Positions 1-10,370 of a stretch of 64,000 nucleotides of DNA are shown here, piece by piece. The stretch comes from Elmis aenea (lineage: Eukaryota > Arthropoda > Insecta > Coleoptera > Elmidae): NCBI GenBank assembly GCA_947652605.1, contig OX393579.1, positions 4,278,001 to 4,342,000 of the forward strand, read 5' to 3'. A program made the translations under genes and the position numbers. Under the pieces are notes generated by a model that ran no database searches, was not told the origin of the DNA, and saw nothing but the letters and a program-made list of their open reading frames with translations. Within the stretch, counting starts at the first letter, position 1, and the number at the start of each line of letters is the position of its first letter.

Positions 1-640
1 AAATTTTCAATAACGGTTTGAGAAAACCGCCCGAAAAACTGTCATCTTGGGAAATACAGAGGTCGTTCATTATAAAAAATATCCAGATGTACAAAATAAT
101 TTAAAATTCGTCACTTTCCGATGCACGCGTTCTATGTGAGTAGGTCTGTGCAAATTTTTTGAAATTTCCATTAACGGTTTCAAAGAACCGCCCGAAAAAC
201 TATAATCTTTGGAAATACAGAGATCGCACATAATAAAAAAAATATCCAGGTGTACAAAATAATTTAAAACTCGTCACTTTTCGATGCACCCATCCTATGT
301 GAGTAGGCATGTCCAAATTTTTTGAAATTGTCATTAACGGTTTCAGAGAACCGCCCGAAAAACTATAATCTTGGGAAATACAGAGGTCGCTCATAATAAA
401 AAATATCTCGGTGAGCAAAAAAAATTAAAATTCGTGAGTTTTCGATGCATGCATCCTTTGTGAGTAGGCCTGTGCAAATTTTTTAAAAATATCATCAACG
501 GTTACGGAGAACCACGCGAAAAACTATAACCCCGTAAAATATGGATTTCGCTCGGAGAAAAAAACATCTCAGTCCACGAAAAAATTCATAACTTCGTTAT
601 TTTTGATCCGAAAAACTTGATCCGGTGCTCAAAATGTAGA
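1..640. repeat. Tandem satellite, about 161-163 bp monomer, four copies
   Basis: The landmark TAACGGTTT (CAACGGTTA in the last copy) recurs at 11, 172, 335 and 496, giving periods of 161, 163 and 161 bp. Each monomer also carries an ACCGCCCGAAAAACT block about 16 bp later, a GGGAAATACAGAGGTCG block and a TGTGAGTAGG block. The fourth copy is the most diverged, and the array fades near 640. The array runs off the left window edge, so its true length is unknown. It has no coding potential. Confidence 0.85.
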
Positions 641-1896
641 CAATTGAAGGGCGCACCCGATGGCGGGAAGAAAACGTTTTTTTATTTTTATATATCATCC
701 ACGACCTTCCGAAAATGGTCCTCCAAATTGGTCATACTTGCGATCGGGTTGGCCATGAGACCGTGTTTCAAAAAAAACAAAACTCGTAATTTTGTTATCA
801 TCCTTAATTTGGCTATAAATAACTTGTATAAGGAGTTTGAAGCCGTTTGCTTTAGTTTTAAAGAAAACTGTACCACAACAGACCTTATCGCCAGATTTTA
901 AAACCAAAACTTAATTATGTATTGTACTAAATAATTATGTATTGTTGTGCTAAATGTAAAATCCCAGTTGCTACACCTAGCAGTATACGAGTATACGGGA
1001 AGCTACCACAGGGTAGCTTTTTACATGTGCTTGTAACCGTCAAACCAAATTAATTGAGATACCTATTTAAAAAAAAAATGAATGTGATGCAGAAAATATT
1101 TGAGATATGGCTAATTTTGTCAAAAATTCTTTATTAAACTTTGCCATAATTCTGTAAACAAGTGATGTTTGCAATTCTTAAACAACTAAACGTAAAACAT
1201 TCGAATTTGGTTCACCCTGTATATGTGATAAATTGTATCATCGGTGGATAAAAATCTTGACAACAAAATCAAGATTGATTTATCTATTCTTAATTTTTAT
1301 TTTTATAAGTTTTAAATTTCTTTTTTGTATTTTATTTTATTAATATAGCATTATTTTATCACATTTATTTATTTTCTTGTTGTGTAAAAAGCCTCGATTG
1401 TCACAAACGGTGTTGCAATACAACTATTACGTGTGAAATCAAAGATATAATTTGCTGAACACACAAAAACAAAAAATTAAAGCGCAACTGACAGGTACAT
1501 GTGTACAAAAGGTTTTTTTCCGACTGGACCCATGCAACCTGTCGCAGGACATTTGATAAATAAAACGTGTCATCAAAGGAAGAATCTGTGCCGACAGGCA
1601 ATTCCGCTGAAATTTTGGCACGTACAACAGAGCACATTCGTGATATTTCATGGACGATACAAACACAGATTTTTAACGTTGCAATTTTGAGTGGCAGTTA
1701 TTTGTTTGTATGCGTTTTTGACCGGTGCAGGGACGTAAAGCGATTTAATTGGAGCAAATCTGTTGAGGAGGGTTGCGAACACATAAAACAACCCGCAGAA
1801 ATAAAATCAGCAGGGTATGGACGCCAATAGGGTAGCCGTATATCAAAGCAAGCACATTTTGGTAATATACGCTTTTGATGAAACAATTTAATAAAA
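641..1896. other. No gene seen; small hairpin and a lone element end
   Basis: I see no supported gene. Near 1000-1020 AAGCTACC and GGTAGCTT form a short hairpin. TTCACCCTGTATA at 1211-1223 matches the right terminus of the TACAGGGTG foldback group, but no partner end is visible upstream, so it is probably a one-ended fossil. Reading frames here are short and have no recognisable product. Confidence 0.4.
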
Positions 1897-1898
1897 TA

Positions 1899-2431
1899 CG
1901 AGGGAAAGTCAGTAAGTAGGTCACAAAAAGCTATTATAAAAATAATTAGAAAAATTGTTAGCCAAAAACAAGTTTTATTTTTCAACAAAGTCTCCATCTA
2001 CATTAATACACTTATCCCATCGCTTTATCAATGCCCCAAAGCCTGCTGCATAAAAGTGTTCTGAACGGGGCGGCCACTTCGCTTGATCGTCAACAACTTT
2101 TGAGCGCCCTTGAGAGAATTTCTCGACCCAGTTATACACGGCTTTACGCGACAAACACTTTTCACCGTAAACAGGAGACATTTCCTTATGGATATCTTTT
2201 GCAGAAAGTCCTTTTGCCCAGAAAAAGCGCACAACAGCACGTTGCTCTTCCACAGTACACTCTTCGAGCACGATCGCCATTTTAACACTGCGTGTGTTTG
2301 CGCACAGCAACTGTCACTTGCGAATTATAAAGCTGGATTGTGGTGAAACCTAATGACAGATAGGGAAACAACTCACTCCTATTTTCAGCTTTCCTACAGC
2401 AGTTTGTGACCTACTTACTGACTTTCCCTCG
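1899..2431 (-). mobile_element. Internally deleted mariner element with intact inverted repeats
   Basis: The element has perfect terminal inverted repeats of about 29 bp, starting CGAGGGAAAGTCAGTAAGTA at the left and mirrored at 2403-2431. It is flanked by TA on both sides (1897-1898 and 2432-2433), the target duplication of Tc1/mariner elements. At 533 bp it is well under half the usual 1.3 kb of a full mariner. The interior is almost entirely one minus-strand frame made of the first and last parts of a transposase. It cannot move by itself because the catalytic core is gone, but its ends look usable by a transposase supplied elsewhere. Confidence 0.93.
1975..2280 (-). pseudogene. Mariner transposase, N- and C-terminal parts fused by in-frame deletion
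   Basis: This is a 101-codon open frame from ATG at 2280 to a stop near 1975. Residues 1 to about 65 match the mariner/SETMAR-type helix-turn-helix, including VEEQRAVVRFFWAKGLSA and KAVYNWVEKFSQGRSKVVDD. The last 25 or so residues (FYAAGFGALIKRWDKC to GDFVEK) match the usual mariner C-terminus. The central DDD catalytic region is absent, and the junction near AKWPPRSEH keeps the frame. An ATG farther upstream is not needed, because mariner transposases normally begin shortly before this HTH. The product would bind transposon ends without cutting. I class it as a non-autonomous remnant, though the frame is unbroken. Confidence 0.88.
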
Positions 2432-2433
2432 TA

Positions 2434-3179
2434 TGAGGCCAGTTTATTGGGTAATCTTTATCAGCTTGCTGTACAACATCTTGATTGTCTTCAATTTCAT
2501 GTTAATTTGACACAGTCGAGTTTTAGCTTTGCACAAATTTGTAGTGTGTTAATTTCCAAAGAAATAACACCAAAAATTAGATTATTGACAAAGAAAGTCG
2601 ACAAATTCCGTTGATATTAATAGAAAAACGACAAAAACTGAAAGACATTTGTATATGTTATCTACTAACTTGGGCTACTTATCTAGATTTTTCATGATAA
2701 TGTGTTAATTATCAGATAGTTTGAATCTAAAGAACCTAAACACAATTATTTAACCAATGCATTTCATTCAAAGGCAATTATTCTATACAAATAATTAAAC
2801 TCAACTAAATATTTATCAGTATAGATGTTCCAAAAATAAGTTTGACACACAATCTAAGGCAATATCTTGTGTTTCTTTAGACATAATAACATCATTTTGA
2901 AGTGAGCCAATTTCATGTAACTTTGGTTTTAAAATTGACTGGGTATTTTTTGCTGTGTTCCTAGTTATGAAAAACTGCAAGAGGGCTAAATCAAAATTTT
3001 ATTTTCAACAAAACTTCCTAAGACATCTGCACACATATTTGTTTTAATAGCCGTTTTCCCTTGGAAAAAATCGTCTAACTGGTCTATAAACTATTTTTTA
3101 TAGGGCTTTAACTTCTTCATCAAAATAAACCACCTTTCTGTAAGATTTTTTACATTTGCGAATAAATAAAAGTCAAAGG
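2434..3179. other. No gene or repeat recognised
   Basis: AT-rich sequence with no open frame of note, no inverted ends and no repeat I recognise. Confidence 0.4.
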
Positions 3180-3187
3180 GTTCTAAA

Positions 3188-3341
3188 ACAGGGTTGGCCT
3201 GATTTTAATCAATTGATTTAAATCACGATTTAAATCATGATTTAAATCAACTGATTTTTGAAATTAAATTCATGATTTAAATGAAACATTATGTTATGAT
3301 TTATGATTTTTTTAATAAAAATTAAATTTTGTCCCACCCTG
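3188..3341. mobile_element. Short hAT-type MITE built of TGATTTAAATCA units
   Basis: The element starts CAGGGTTGG and ends with its imperfect complement CCCACCCTG. It is flanked by the 8-bp duplication GTTCTAAA (3180-3187 and 3342-3349), the target duplication length of hAT transposons. The interior is made of overlapping GATTTAAATCA palindromes. At about 154 bp it has no coding capacity. The exact first base is uncertain by one, because an A precedes the canonical CAGGG. Confidence 0.85.
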
Positions 3342-3349
3342 GTTCTAAA

Positions 3350-4147
3350 TCAGAACTGTAAGGAGGATGTATAAGACGAACTTTACCAGATTGTTGAATA
3401 ATTTGTTAAACCTTTCGATCTTATGTCAGCTAATTTTTTTTTGTCGAAGACAATTTTCAAATTTTGAGTTATATCATGATCCTATCCCCAATTTCTTGAT
3501 TGTGTTGTAACGCTTTTGGGACTAAATAATAAAATTACTTTCACATCACAGAAAATTACTGCAAAAGAGAGAGTTTTGGCAGTTTGTTGGGAAAGACAAG
3601 CCCTTATTTCCCTGGCTTTAGTTTTGTTGTAGGGTTGCAGTGAAATTGCCCAGGTATCGTCACCAGCAACAAAAAATTGTTTTGGAAATAAATTTATTGG
3701 CCTTTAAGGCTACCTCATAGTACAAAACAGAAATTGTCACTTGTTTTCTTATTGACCCTTAATTAATTAATAATTTTCCCACGTATAATGGCCGTGACGT
3801 TGAACGTACTGGTGTCCAGTCAAATTTATCCGTTCATGTAATTCACTAATACTTCCAGGTCATAAACTTCCTATTGATTTTTTCAATATCTATTGAGTTA
3901 CACTCGTTCTAGATACAGACAGTGATAATGTGCCTAAATCGTGTCGTAAAGCTCAGGCGGTTAAATCAAGAAAAGTGTTCGCAAAGAACAGGGCGCAAAA
4001 ATAATCTTAAATTAGGGTATTCGGGACAGATTTTAAGAAAATATTGATATCCTTCGTCGTTTCCACTCCATAACACTTACTCAAGAATAATGTATTGCCC
4101 GAATATCATAACAAAAAAAAAATTAGGAGAGGTTTGTGTATTTAGAG
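3350..4147. other. No gene recognised
   Basis: AT-rich sequence without a credible reading frame or paired repeat ends. Confidence 0.35.
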
Positions 4148-4263
4148 CTTTTTTACTGCATTTATTTTTTGATATTAAACATTTTTGTTGTTTACATATA
4201 ACAATTTTTTTACTGCATTTATTTTTTGATATTAAGCATTTTTGTTGTTTACATATAACAATT
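4148..4263. repeat. Direct tandem duplication, 57 bp x 2
   Basis: Two nearly identical 57-bp units abut, each with TTTTACTGCATTTATTTTTT, GATATTAA and GTTGTTTACATATAACAA. The copies differ at only a couple of positions (for example AAACATT against AAGCATT), so the duplication is recent. The minus-strand frame across it is repetitive and not a real gene. Confidence 0.85.
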
Positions 4264-5333
4264 TGCAAGAAAAAATCGATGTTTTAAGATAGCTCATTAA
4301 TACAACCTCTACCGAAAAATTATAAATAGCAGCTCCATAATTCTACCCAGAAAAAAACTTTACAAAGTCTACAACTGCATTAATATAGTGAACTGAAAAA
4401 CTTGTTGAACCAATTATTTATAGCGTCGTCTAACTACGAGTACTTTGAAACTGTTATTTCGTAATTTCTCTAGTCTTCTAATGGCTCGAAAAACGTGCGA
4501 GCTTTTTTAAAATAAAACCTAGTTTCCACTAACAGTAAGTGCAAACACTCGACGCGTACGAATTTGTATTACCGAGAACAGTTTGTTTTTCGAACAATTC
4601 GTTTTGACAACGGACGTGCGGCTCATACTATGAACTATGTCGGTGATATTTTCATTATACATAATTTTTGTTCAAAAGAATTTATTAAAATAAGATAATA
4701 AATTGACGAACAGAAAACAATTGAATTAGTGAACAAATTACACAGGCAGACATGATTTCTGTTGTTTTGAATTTGATTGGTGTTATTTACTAATTCGGTG
4801 GGGCTGATTAAGAATCTGCTTTTTGTTGGGGGCCTTATTTTACATAAAAATATTCACTTCCACGTTTGTCGATAGTCATTCGGTGGCCACGCCAGCCAGA
4901 CTTATCTTATAACTTAATTTAATAAGCGATATAAACATTTAATATGCGCGCCAAGTTTGTGCTCAACTTCGACGGAAATTGAACGCCAAAATCATATTTG
5001 CTGCTTTCGAGTATCGTCTTTAATATTTGGCTACACTTCACCACGTCTCGAGTTGCATCTCAACTCGGTTCTAAAGTAGGTTAAAGTTAAATTACATTAT
5101 GCAAGTAGCTTGCAATTAAATTTTGCAGTATTATTTGGCAAGAAACTTGTATTAAACTGCGCCCGATAGTTTAGAGATATTAGTTAACATGTTTTAAGTA
5201 ATTTTCCGTCTAATCATGAGCCAAAATTTTATTTGTGTGTGCATCGTGTTTACGTTCTTAAACGTTTTCCTAATAAACCAAATCAGTTGTGATATTATAA
5301 GTATAAAAAAGACAAAGAACTACAATTTTTTTA
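4264..5333. other. No gene recognised
   Basis: AT-rich, with slightly more GC near 4540-4640 and 4860-5060. No splice-bounded open frame and no repeat ends seen. Confidence 0.35.
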
Positions 5334-6800
5334 TACAGGGTGATTGAAATTCGAGTTTAAGCATGGGGATCTCCCTTATTATAATAGCTAGAGTATAGGT
5401 TTAAATTTGGCTTAGTTGCTAAATTCGATTCTCATTGATAATCCGAAGAGAAATTGGAAATATCTCAAAAGGTATCCGAGAAAATTAGGAAAAACCGGAA
5501 AATACGATTTTTGAAAAGCGTCTATAGCTCTTTTGGAGTTTAAAATATTTTTATGTGTAAAATTATTGCCGAAGCAACTTTTTAAGCCGAATCGGACGGT
5601 GGTCACAAATTTTTTCTATATCGATTCGTTTTTGTTTCATGACAACCAACTTTATTTTTTCTTATGGGTGTATTTTTTACTATTTACATAATTAAATAGC
5701 ATTTATTTCTCTGAATTCATTGATCTATCACACATGGTAGTTTAGTTTTTCTTTCATTGTCAAATTTGTAAAAATACGTTTTAAACAATAACCACAATAA
5801 ATCAGGTTGGCCGGTCATTGTAGTTTATGTTGTTTTCATGACAACCAATCGACAAACTAAAAGTTTTGAAAGCCTATTACTTGTCAGATTTTTTGTACCG
5901 TTCTTTTAGGTAAGTTTTGTTGTACGTTATCGCATGCTTTATACAAATTTACTTAAGTTTCTGTTTAACGTAGAAAATTTGTGTTTTTTTCTGGATATGT
6001 TTGTAACGAAAATATTTTTTATTGTCATTTGAAACTTTTCTGCCATATTTTTCTCTAAGTTTGGCAAAAGCCCCACATTTACCTAAGTTTCTGTCCAACG
6101 TACAAAAATCTGTGTGCGAAGGTTGTCTTCTTTCTGGATATGTTTCTGCATACCGTTGACTTGACAATATAAAATTCCTATTCAATGAATAAAAAATTGG
6201 TAGCATATCGCCTTTTTCTTCGTTATTAAAATTCATTTTTACGAACCATTAATGTGACAAGTAATAGGCTTTCAAAACTTTTAGTTTGTTGATTGGTTGT
6301 CATGGAAACAACATAAACTACAACGACCGGCCTACCTGATTTATAATGGTTATTGTTTAAAACCTTTTATTTTAAATTTGGCAGTTAATAAAGGAGTAAA
6401 ATACCAAACGTGATACATCAATGGAAAAATAAATGCTATTTGATTATATAAATAGCAAAAATTGCGCCCATAAGAATAAACAAAGTTGGTTGTCTAAAAC
6501 AAAAACGAATCGCTTAGGAAAAATTTGTAACCACCATCCGATCCGGCTTAAAAAGTTGCTTCAGCAATGTTTTTACACATTTAAAATATTTCAAACTCCA
6601 AAGGAGTTATAGATGATTTTCATAAATCGTATTTTCCGGGTTTTTCTAATTTTCTCGGATGACGTTTGAGATATTTTCAATTTCTCTTTGGATTATTATT
6701 GAGCACGAAATTTAGCAACTTTTCCAAATTTAAACCTATACTCTAGCTATTATAATGAGCGATATCCCCATGCTTAAACTCGAATTTCAATCACCCTGTA
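5334..6800. mobile_element. Foldback element, family A copy 1, long arms around an HTH-coding loop
   Basis: The left end TACAGGGTGATTGAAATTCG and the right end CGAATTTCAATCACCCTGTA are complementary. Complementarity continues through arms of about 550 bp (5334 to about 5886, and about 6252-6800). Landmarks present in both arms are GCATGGGGATCTC, CTATTATAATAGCTAGAGTA-like sequence and GACAACCAA. The roughly 365-bp loop holds a minus-strand helix-turn-helix ORF. The flanks are TATA-like, consistent with a TA target duplication. Two further copies of the family are at 47368-47958 and 53203-54127. The autonomous source is not in the window. Confidence 0.9.
5949..6236 (-). CDS. DUF4817-like helix-turn-helix ORF in a foldback loop
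   Basis: This 95-codon frame starts at a real ATG (6236). Residues 1-55 have the layout of the DUF4817 HTH common in insect transposases: NNEEKGDMLPIFYSL, then RYAETYPERRQPSHTDF, then LDRNLGKCGAF. From the family this is the N-terminal DNA-binding part of a DDE transposase. The rest of that protein is missing. After residue 60 the frame enters a diverged partial duplication: ACTTAAGTTTCTG and TTTCTGGATATGTTT at 5950-6002 recur at 6080-6150. The C-terminal third is therefore a repeat of the HTH coding sequence, not a normal extension. It is probably a remnant, but it has no stop or frameshift in the HTH. Confidence 0.6.
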   Translation of the reverse strand: MNFNNEEKGDMLPIFYSLNRNFILSSQRYAETYPERRQPSHTDFCTLDRNLGKCGAFAKLREKYGRKVSNDNKKYFRYKHIQKKTQIFYVKQKLK

Positions 6801-8835
6801 TACAAAATCTTTAATTTTATCACTAATCTTCATAACTTAATTTTCCTTTATCTTCATATTTGACAAAATCAGCAACTTTTACAATAGAAACTTGCAGAAT
6901 ATACTTAAATTTTAATTCAATTTAATTAAATGTACCTTTTTCTTATCATCAACGGTTTACAGAAGAGTTTTAATTATTTTTTAATTCCTTTTGAAGTAAA
7001 CTGGACGAACCGACGAGTACCATCACATATTTATTTCAGATGTGATTCATTTTTCTAAAATAGGTGGCTTTCGCGAAAATCACCGCGTAAACAGCAAAAC
7101 CAAATGATACTTCTACCAAATCTGTTAACCTCTAAATATAAAATACACGGCAAGGAAGTTACTGCTACTTACACAAATATACATTCGTTACTGTGAACTT
7201 TGAAACTCTGGTTTCCTTAACTTTATATTTAATACTTGGCATTATAATTTCGCTTTCATCTACGCAACTCTTTGATACTTGATTAGTTGCTTAAGATATA
7301 GATAGACATTTCTGGTTCGTTTATCACGAGACGGCAAAGAATGCGAACCTCACAGGCGTATTTCGAATAGTTCGGATAATGTGACATTTTTGCAGGCATT
7401 GTTTTGAACTTTGCCCTAATTATATTCGTGATATTCAGTTTTGTGAATGTTTCGAATAATTTTCGCATTATTTTACCGTTATATGTCTTAATACAATTAG
7501 GTAAAATGGCTGAAACACGGTTCCTGTGGAATTCGCATACTTTGTTACCGACTAATCTAATATCTCATTCCTCTACAGCGGCAAAATTTAATAACGCGCT
7601 GATAGGAATTACATAGCATTTCTCTTATATTAACACGAGATGGGTAGGGTTTTCATTGCCCAGCTTTTTGGTACACCGTGAATATTGTGAGGTACCGTTT
7701 GTGAATGCATTCACAAACGCTGCCAGATCACCCCAATTTTCTATTTTGATTATTATTAGCAGCTTTATTTGTGTATTCTCACTACTTTGTGTATAACCCA
7801 TGTAATTTTTTTAAAATCATAACAGAAACGTATTGCTAAGAAAGGGGAGAAGACCCTGGCAAAAAAGTTGCAAAAAATAAGCGTAATATTGTAAATACAG
7901 CGTTCTCCTTTGTGTGTCCATGATATATTAAAAGGCACATTGTTGAAAACTATTGTGTGTCAAGTAAGCCGTTTTATTTTCTTTTATGTTTTCTTATAAA
8001 TGTCTTCAAAATATATCTGTGCTGTCAACAATCGTCTAAAAAAAGCATAGGGCACATTTTCGTTAGTCTAACATTTTAAAAGAAAAAAACGCATGAAAAC
8101 GTTCCGTTAAAAATTTGGTAGAGTCGTTTATCAAGTGAGACAAAAAAAAATACAAAATACATTTTAAACAGTGAATATACAGTAAACGTTTAAATTTTAT
8201 TAAAGAGATTTATTTTTGTTCTACAGACAATAAGATAAGTAACTTTTTATTTGATTGTCCTCTTTAAACTAGCGTTTGTGTTACACTTTACTGAAGGCAG
8301 CTAATAAATAAATGTCACAAATAAAGAATTCTCTGAGCTTTCTACTACTAATTTAAGTTTTTTTATTGTCACTTTTAACTGCGTCATTCATCGATTTCCC
8401 AATTAAATGTTAATTGATCATTAAAGCAACGCTCGTTTCTCATTAGTAATTAATATTACTTTGCTAGCAAAGGCTTCAATTACTCAGAGCGAGTGGAAAA
8501 TGGGATTGTTCTGTCTATCAGTTCCGAACTAAATTAAAATATTAAGTCGCAAAAAAAATTAATTACCAACGAGTTGCTAGAATCACTACCACTGGATTGC
8601 GATTTTTGATTTTAATTAGTAAAGCTAAGCTTTATCGTTTGTAGCAAGGCGATAATCTCATTTTCTTGTCATAGATAATACGTCTGGAAATATATTTATT
8701 AGCTGTACTTAATTAAATAAGCTTAGTAAAAGTGAATGTTTATTAATATAAATAACCTTAAAATAAAAAGCACTTAACTTTTTTTTTGTCGAAATGCCAG
8801 TATCAAGGCCCTTCTCTGTTCGTCTGTTGTAGTTT
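6801..8835. other. No gene recognised
   Basis: AT-rich sequence with short unrelated frames. TGAATGCATTCA near 7702 is a local palindrome. I see nothing else that is paired or coding. Confidence 0.35.
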
Positions 8836-9223
8836 ATTTATTATATATTATAATCTGTTACCTTTCTACCCTAAGGTGTAAGGCAGGGATTCCCAACCTT
8901 GTGCCCGCGGGCGCACGTGCGCCTGCGGAGCTATTTGCATGCGCCCGCTACAAAGTGTTTAAATAACGAGAAAAAAAAACAATAAAACCTTTAAAGTAAG
9001 GAAATATGAAGTTGCTTTAGTTTTTAAAATCTCGCTAGATTAAGCGAAAAATTCGCTAAATTGGCTACACTGACCGCAGTCCATCCCCACCCCACCTGTA
9101 ATACTACGACATTGATATCCTAGGTTTACACTACGATACCAACATAACCTTGGTTGTTTTTTTTTTCGGGCCGATGTTAGCGGGCATTAATCATTTTCGA
9201 TCACCCGATATACCGCCTGTATG

Positions 9224-9980
9224 TACAGGGTGGTCCAAATTCGATGGGATTACGTGGGTATCTCGCTTAATACTCAAGATAAACGGTTAAATTACCAAAA
9301 ATGTGCAGATTTTTGGGACAAACTTAGAACAGTTATCAAATATATTCTATTTCCTGTTTTTCTTGTTTTTTTTTCGTTTTTACAGCCTACTTTTTGTTTT
9401 TCATTTTTAAAAAAATTTGAAAACCTTTAATAATCAACTCTTAAGGTCAACTCACACCGGCGCGATTTTGACGCGGTCGCGGTAGCGGGCGCGGTCACGA
9501 TAATTAGTAACCTGGTTACGTAAGTAAGTAAACATGGTTACCAATTATCGTGACCGCGACCGCGCCCGCGCTCGCTTCGAAATCGCGCCGGTGTGTGTGG
9601 ACCTTTATATATTTGGAACGGGAATAAAATAAGGAATTTAAATAGGTTATAGCAAACTATAGCTTCCTTTCAAAAAAAGGTAAGTTTGTGTCATAACTTT
9701 TTACCGGCGAGTGCAATTTTTTTTTTAAATAATTTCAAAATCTACATAAAAACATCTAAAAATAATCTTCATAATCTTTTTCGATACTTACAACAATAAG
9801 AGAGATATGACACATAAATATAACAAAAAAACAGTTTTCTTAAATAACAAAACCGGAAATGATAAAATATTTTTGAGTTTCTCCCAAAAAACTACACATT
9901 TTTGGTAATTTAACCGTTTCTCTATCGTGCCTATTAAGCGAGATAAGCATGCAATTCCATCGAATTTGGACCACCCTGTA
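9224..9980. mobile_element. Foldback element, family E, inside the hAT-like MITE
   Basis: The left end TACAGGGTGGTCCAAATTCG and right end CGAATTTGGACCACCCTGTA are perfect complements. The complementarity continues with TATCTCGCTTAAT and AACGGTTAAATTACCAAAAA in both arms. It lies wholly within the hAT-like MITE and so is younger than it. A GC-rich hairpin MITE (9444-9604) sits in its centre. It has no coding capacity. Confidence 0.9.
9444..9604. mobile_element. GC-rich hairpin MITE with TTA flanks, Harbinger-like
   Basis: Arms of about 75 bp pair across the element. The left arm reads AGGTCAACTCACACCGGCGC and the right arm carries the complement of AGGTCCACACACACCGGCGC, followed inward by GC-rich CGCGGTCGCGG tracts and ACGATAATT. 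The flanks are TTA on both sides (9441-9443 and 9605-9607), as in PIF/Harbinger elements. The assignment rests on that 3-bp duplication alone. It is by far the most GC-rich short segment in the window. Confidence 0.75.
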
Positions 9981-10370
9981 CATAATACTTCATTATTTTT
10001 TAAATCCGACCTACGCCCGCCACTATTTTTCTCAATCGCGATTGCGCCCGCGCCACAATAAGGTTGGGAACCCCTGGTGTAAGGTATTTGTAATAGGATC
10101 ACAGCTTATGGTTAACTTCGTCCATTCTTTTTGGTTCTTCGTCATACTTGTTTTCTCTGTCCAGCCCTTGTTTCGTTTCTTTAAAATCAATTCCACTTCA
10201 TCATTCCATGTACTTTTGCCTCCCATATCTGTTTTACTTGTCTTTTTTGCTGCATTCGGTTGATGTGGCCAAACCATCTCAGCTGGTTTTTCTCGGCTAC
10301 ACTATGTACTGATTCTATATCTAGTTCTTCTCTGGTCTGTTCATTTCTTTTTCTGCCTCTATGTGTGGCG

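Larger units (their letters stand above)
8884..10076. mobile_element. hAT-type MITE with TIRs of about 16 bp, host of nested insertions
   Basis: The ends are CAGGGATTCCCAACCT and AGGTTGGGAACCCCTG, complementary with one mismatch. They are flanked by the perfect 8-bp duplication GTGTAAGG (8876-8883 and 10077-10084), as expected for hAT. GC-rich GTGCCCGCGGGCGC and GCGCCCGCGCC stretches lie just inside each end. Most of the 1193 bp is a later insertion (9224-9980), so the original element was about 435 bp. No transposase frame is present. Confidence 0.93.
8836..10370 (-). mobile_element. LINE 3' end (RT tail), split by an hAT-like MITE
   Basis: On the minus strand, 10370 to 10085 encodes the far C-terminus of a non-LTR retrotransposon polymerase. 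It shows KNQLRWFGHINRMQQKRQ, then TWNDEVELILKKRNKGW and KEWTKLTISCDPITNTLH. The same frame resumes left of the inserted element at 8883 and leads into an AT-simple tail (TAATATATAATAAAT near 8840-8855), as at many LINE 3' ends. Removing 8884-10084 restores continuity across the duplicated GTGTAAGG. It is a 5'-truncated copy; the endonuclease and the RT catalytic core are absent. Confidence 0.8.

Noticed and set aside
1..640. CRISPR-like array
   Set aside because: The repeats are long, contiguous and without unique spacers, in eukaryotic DNA; this is a satellite.
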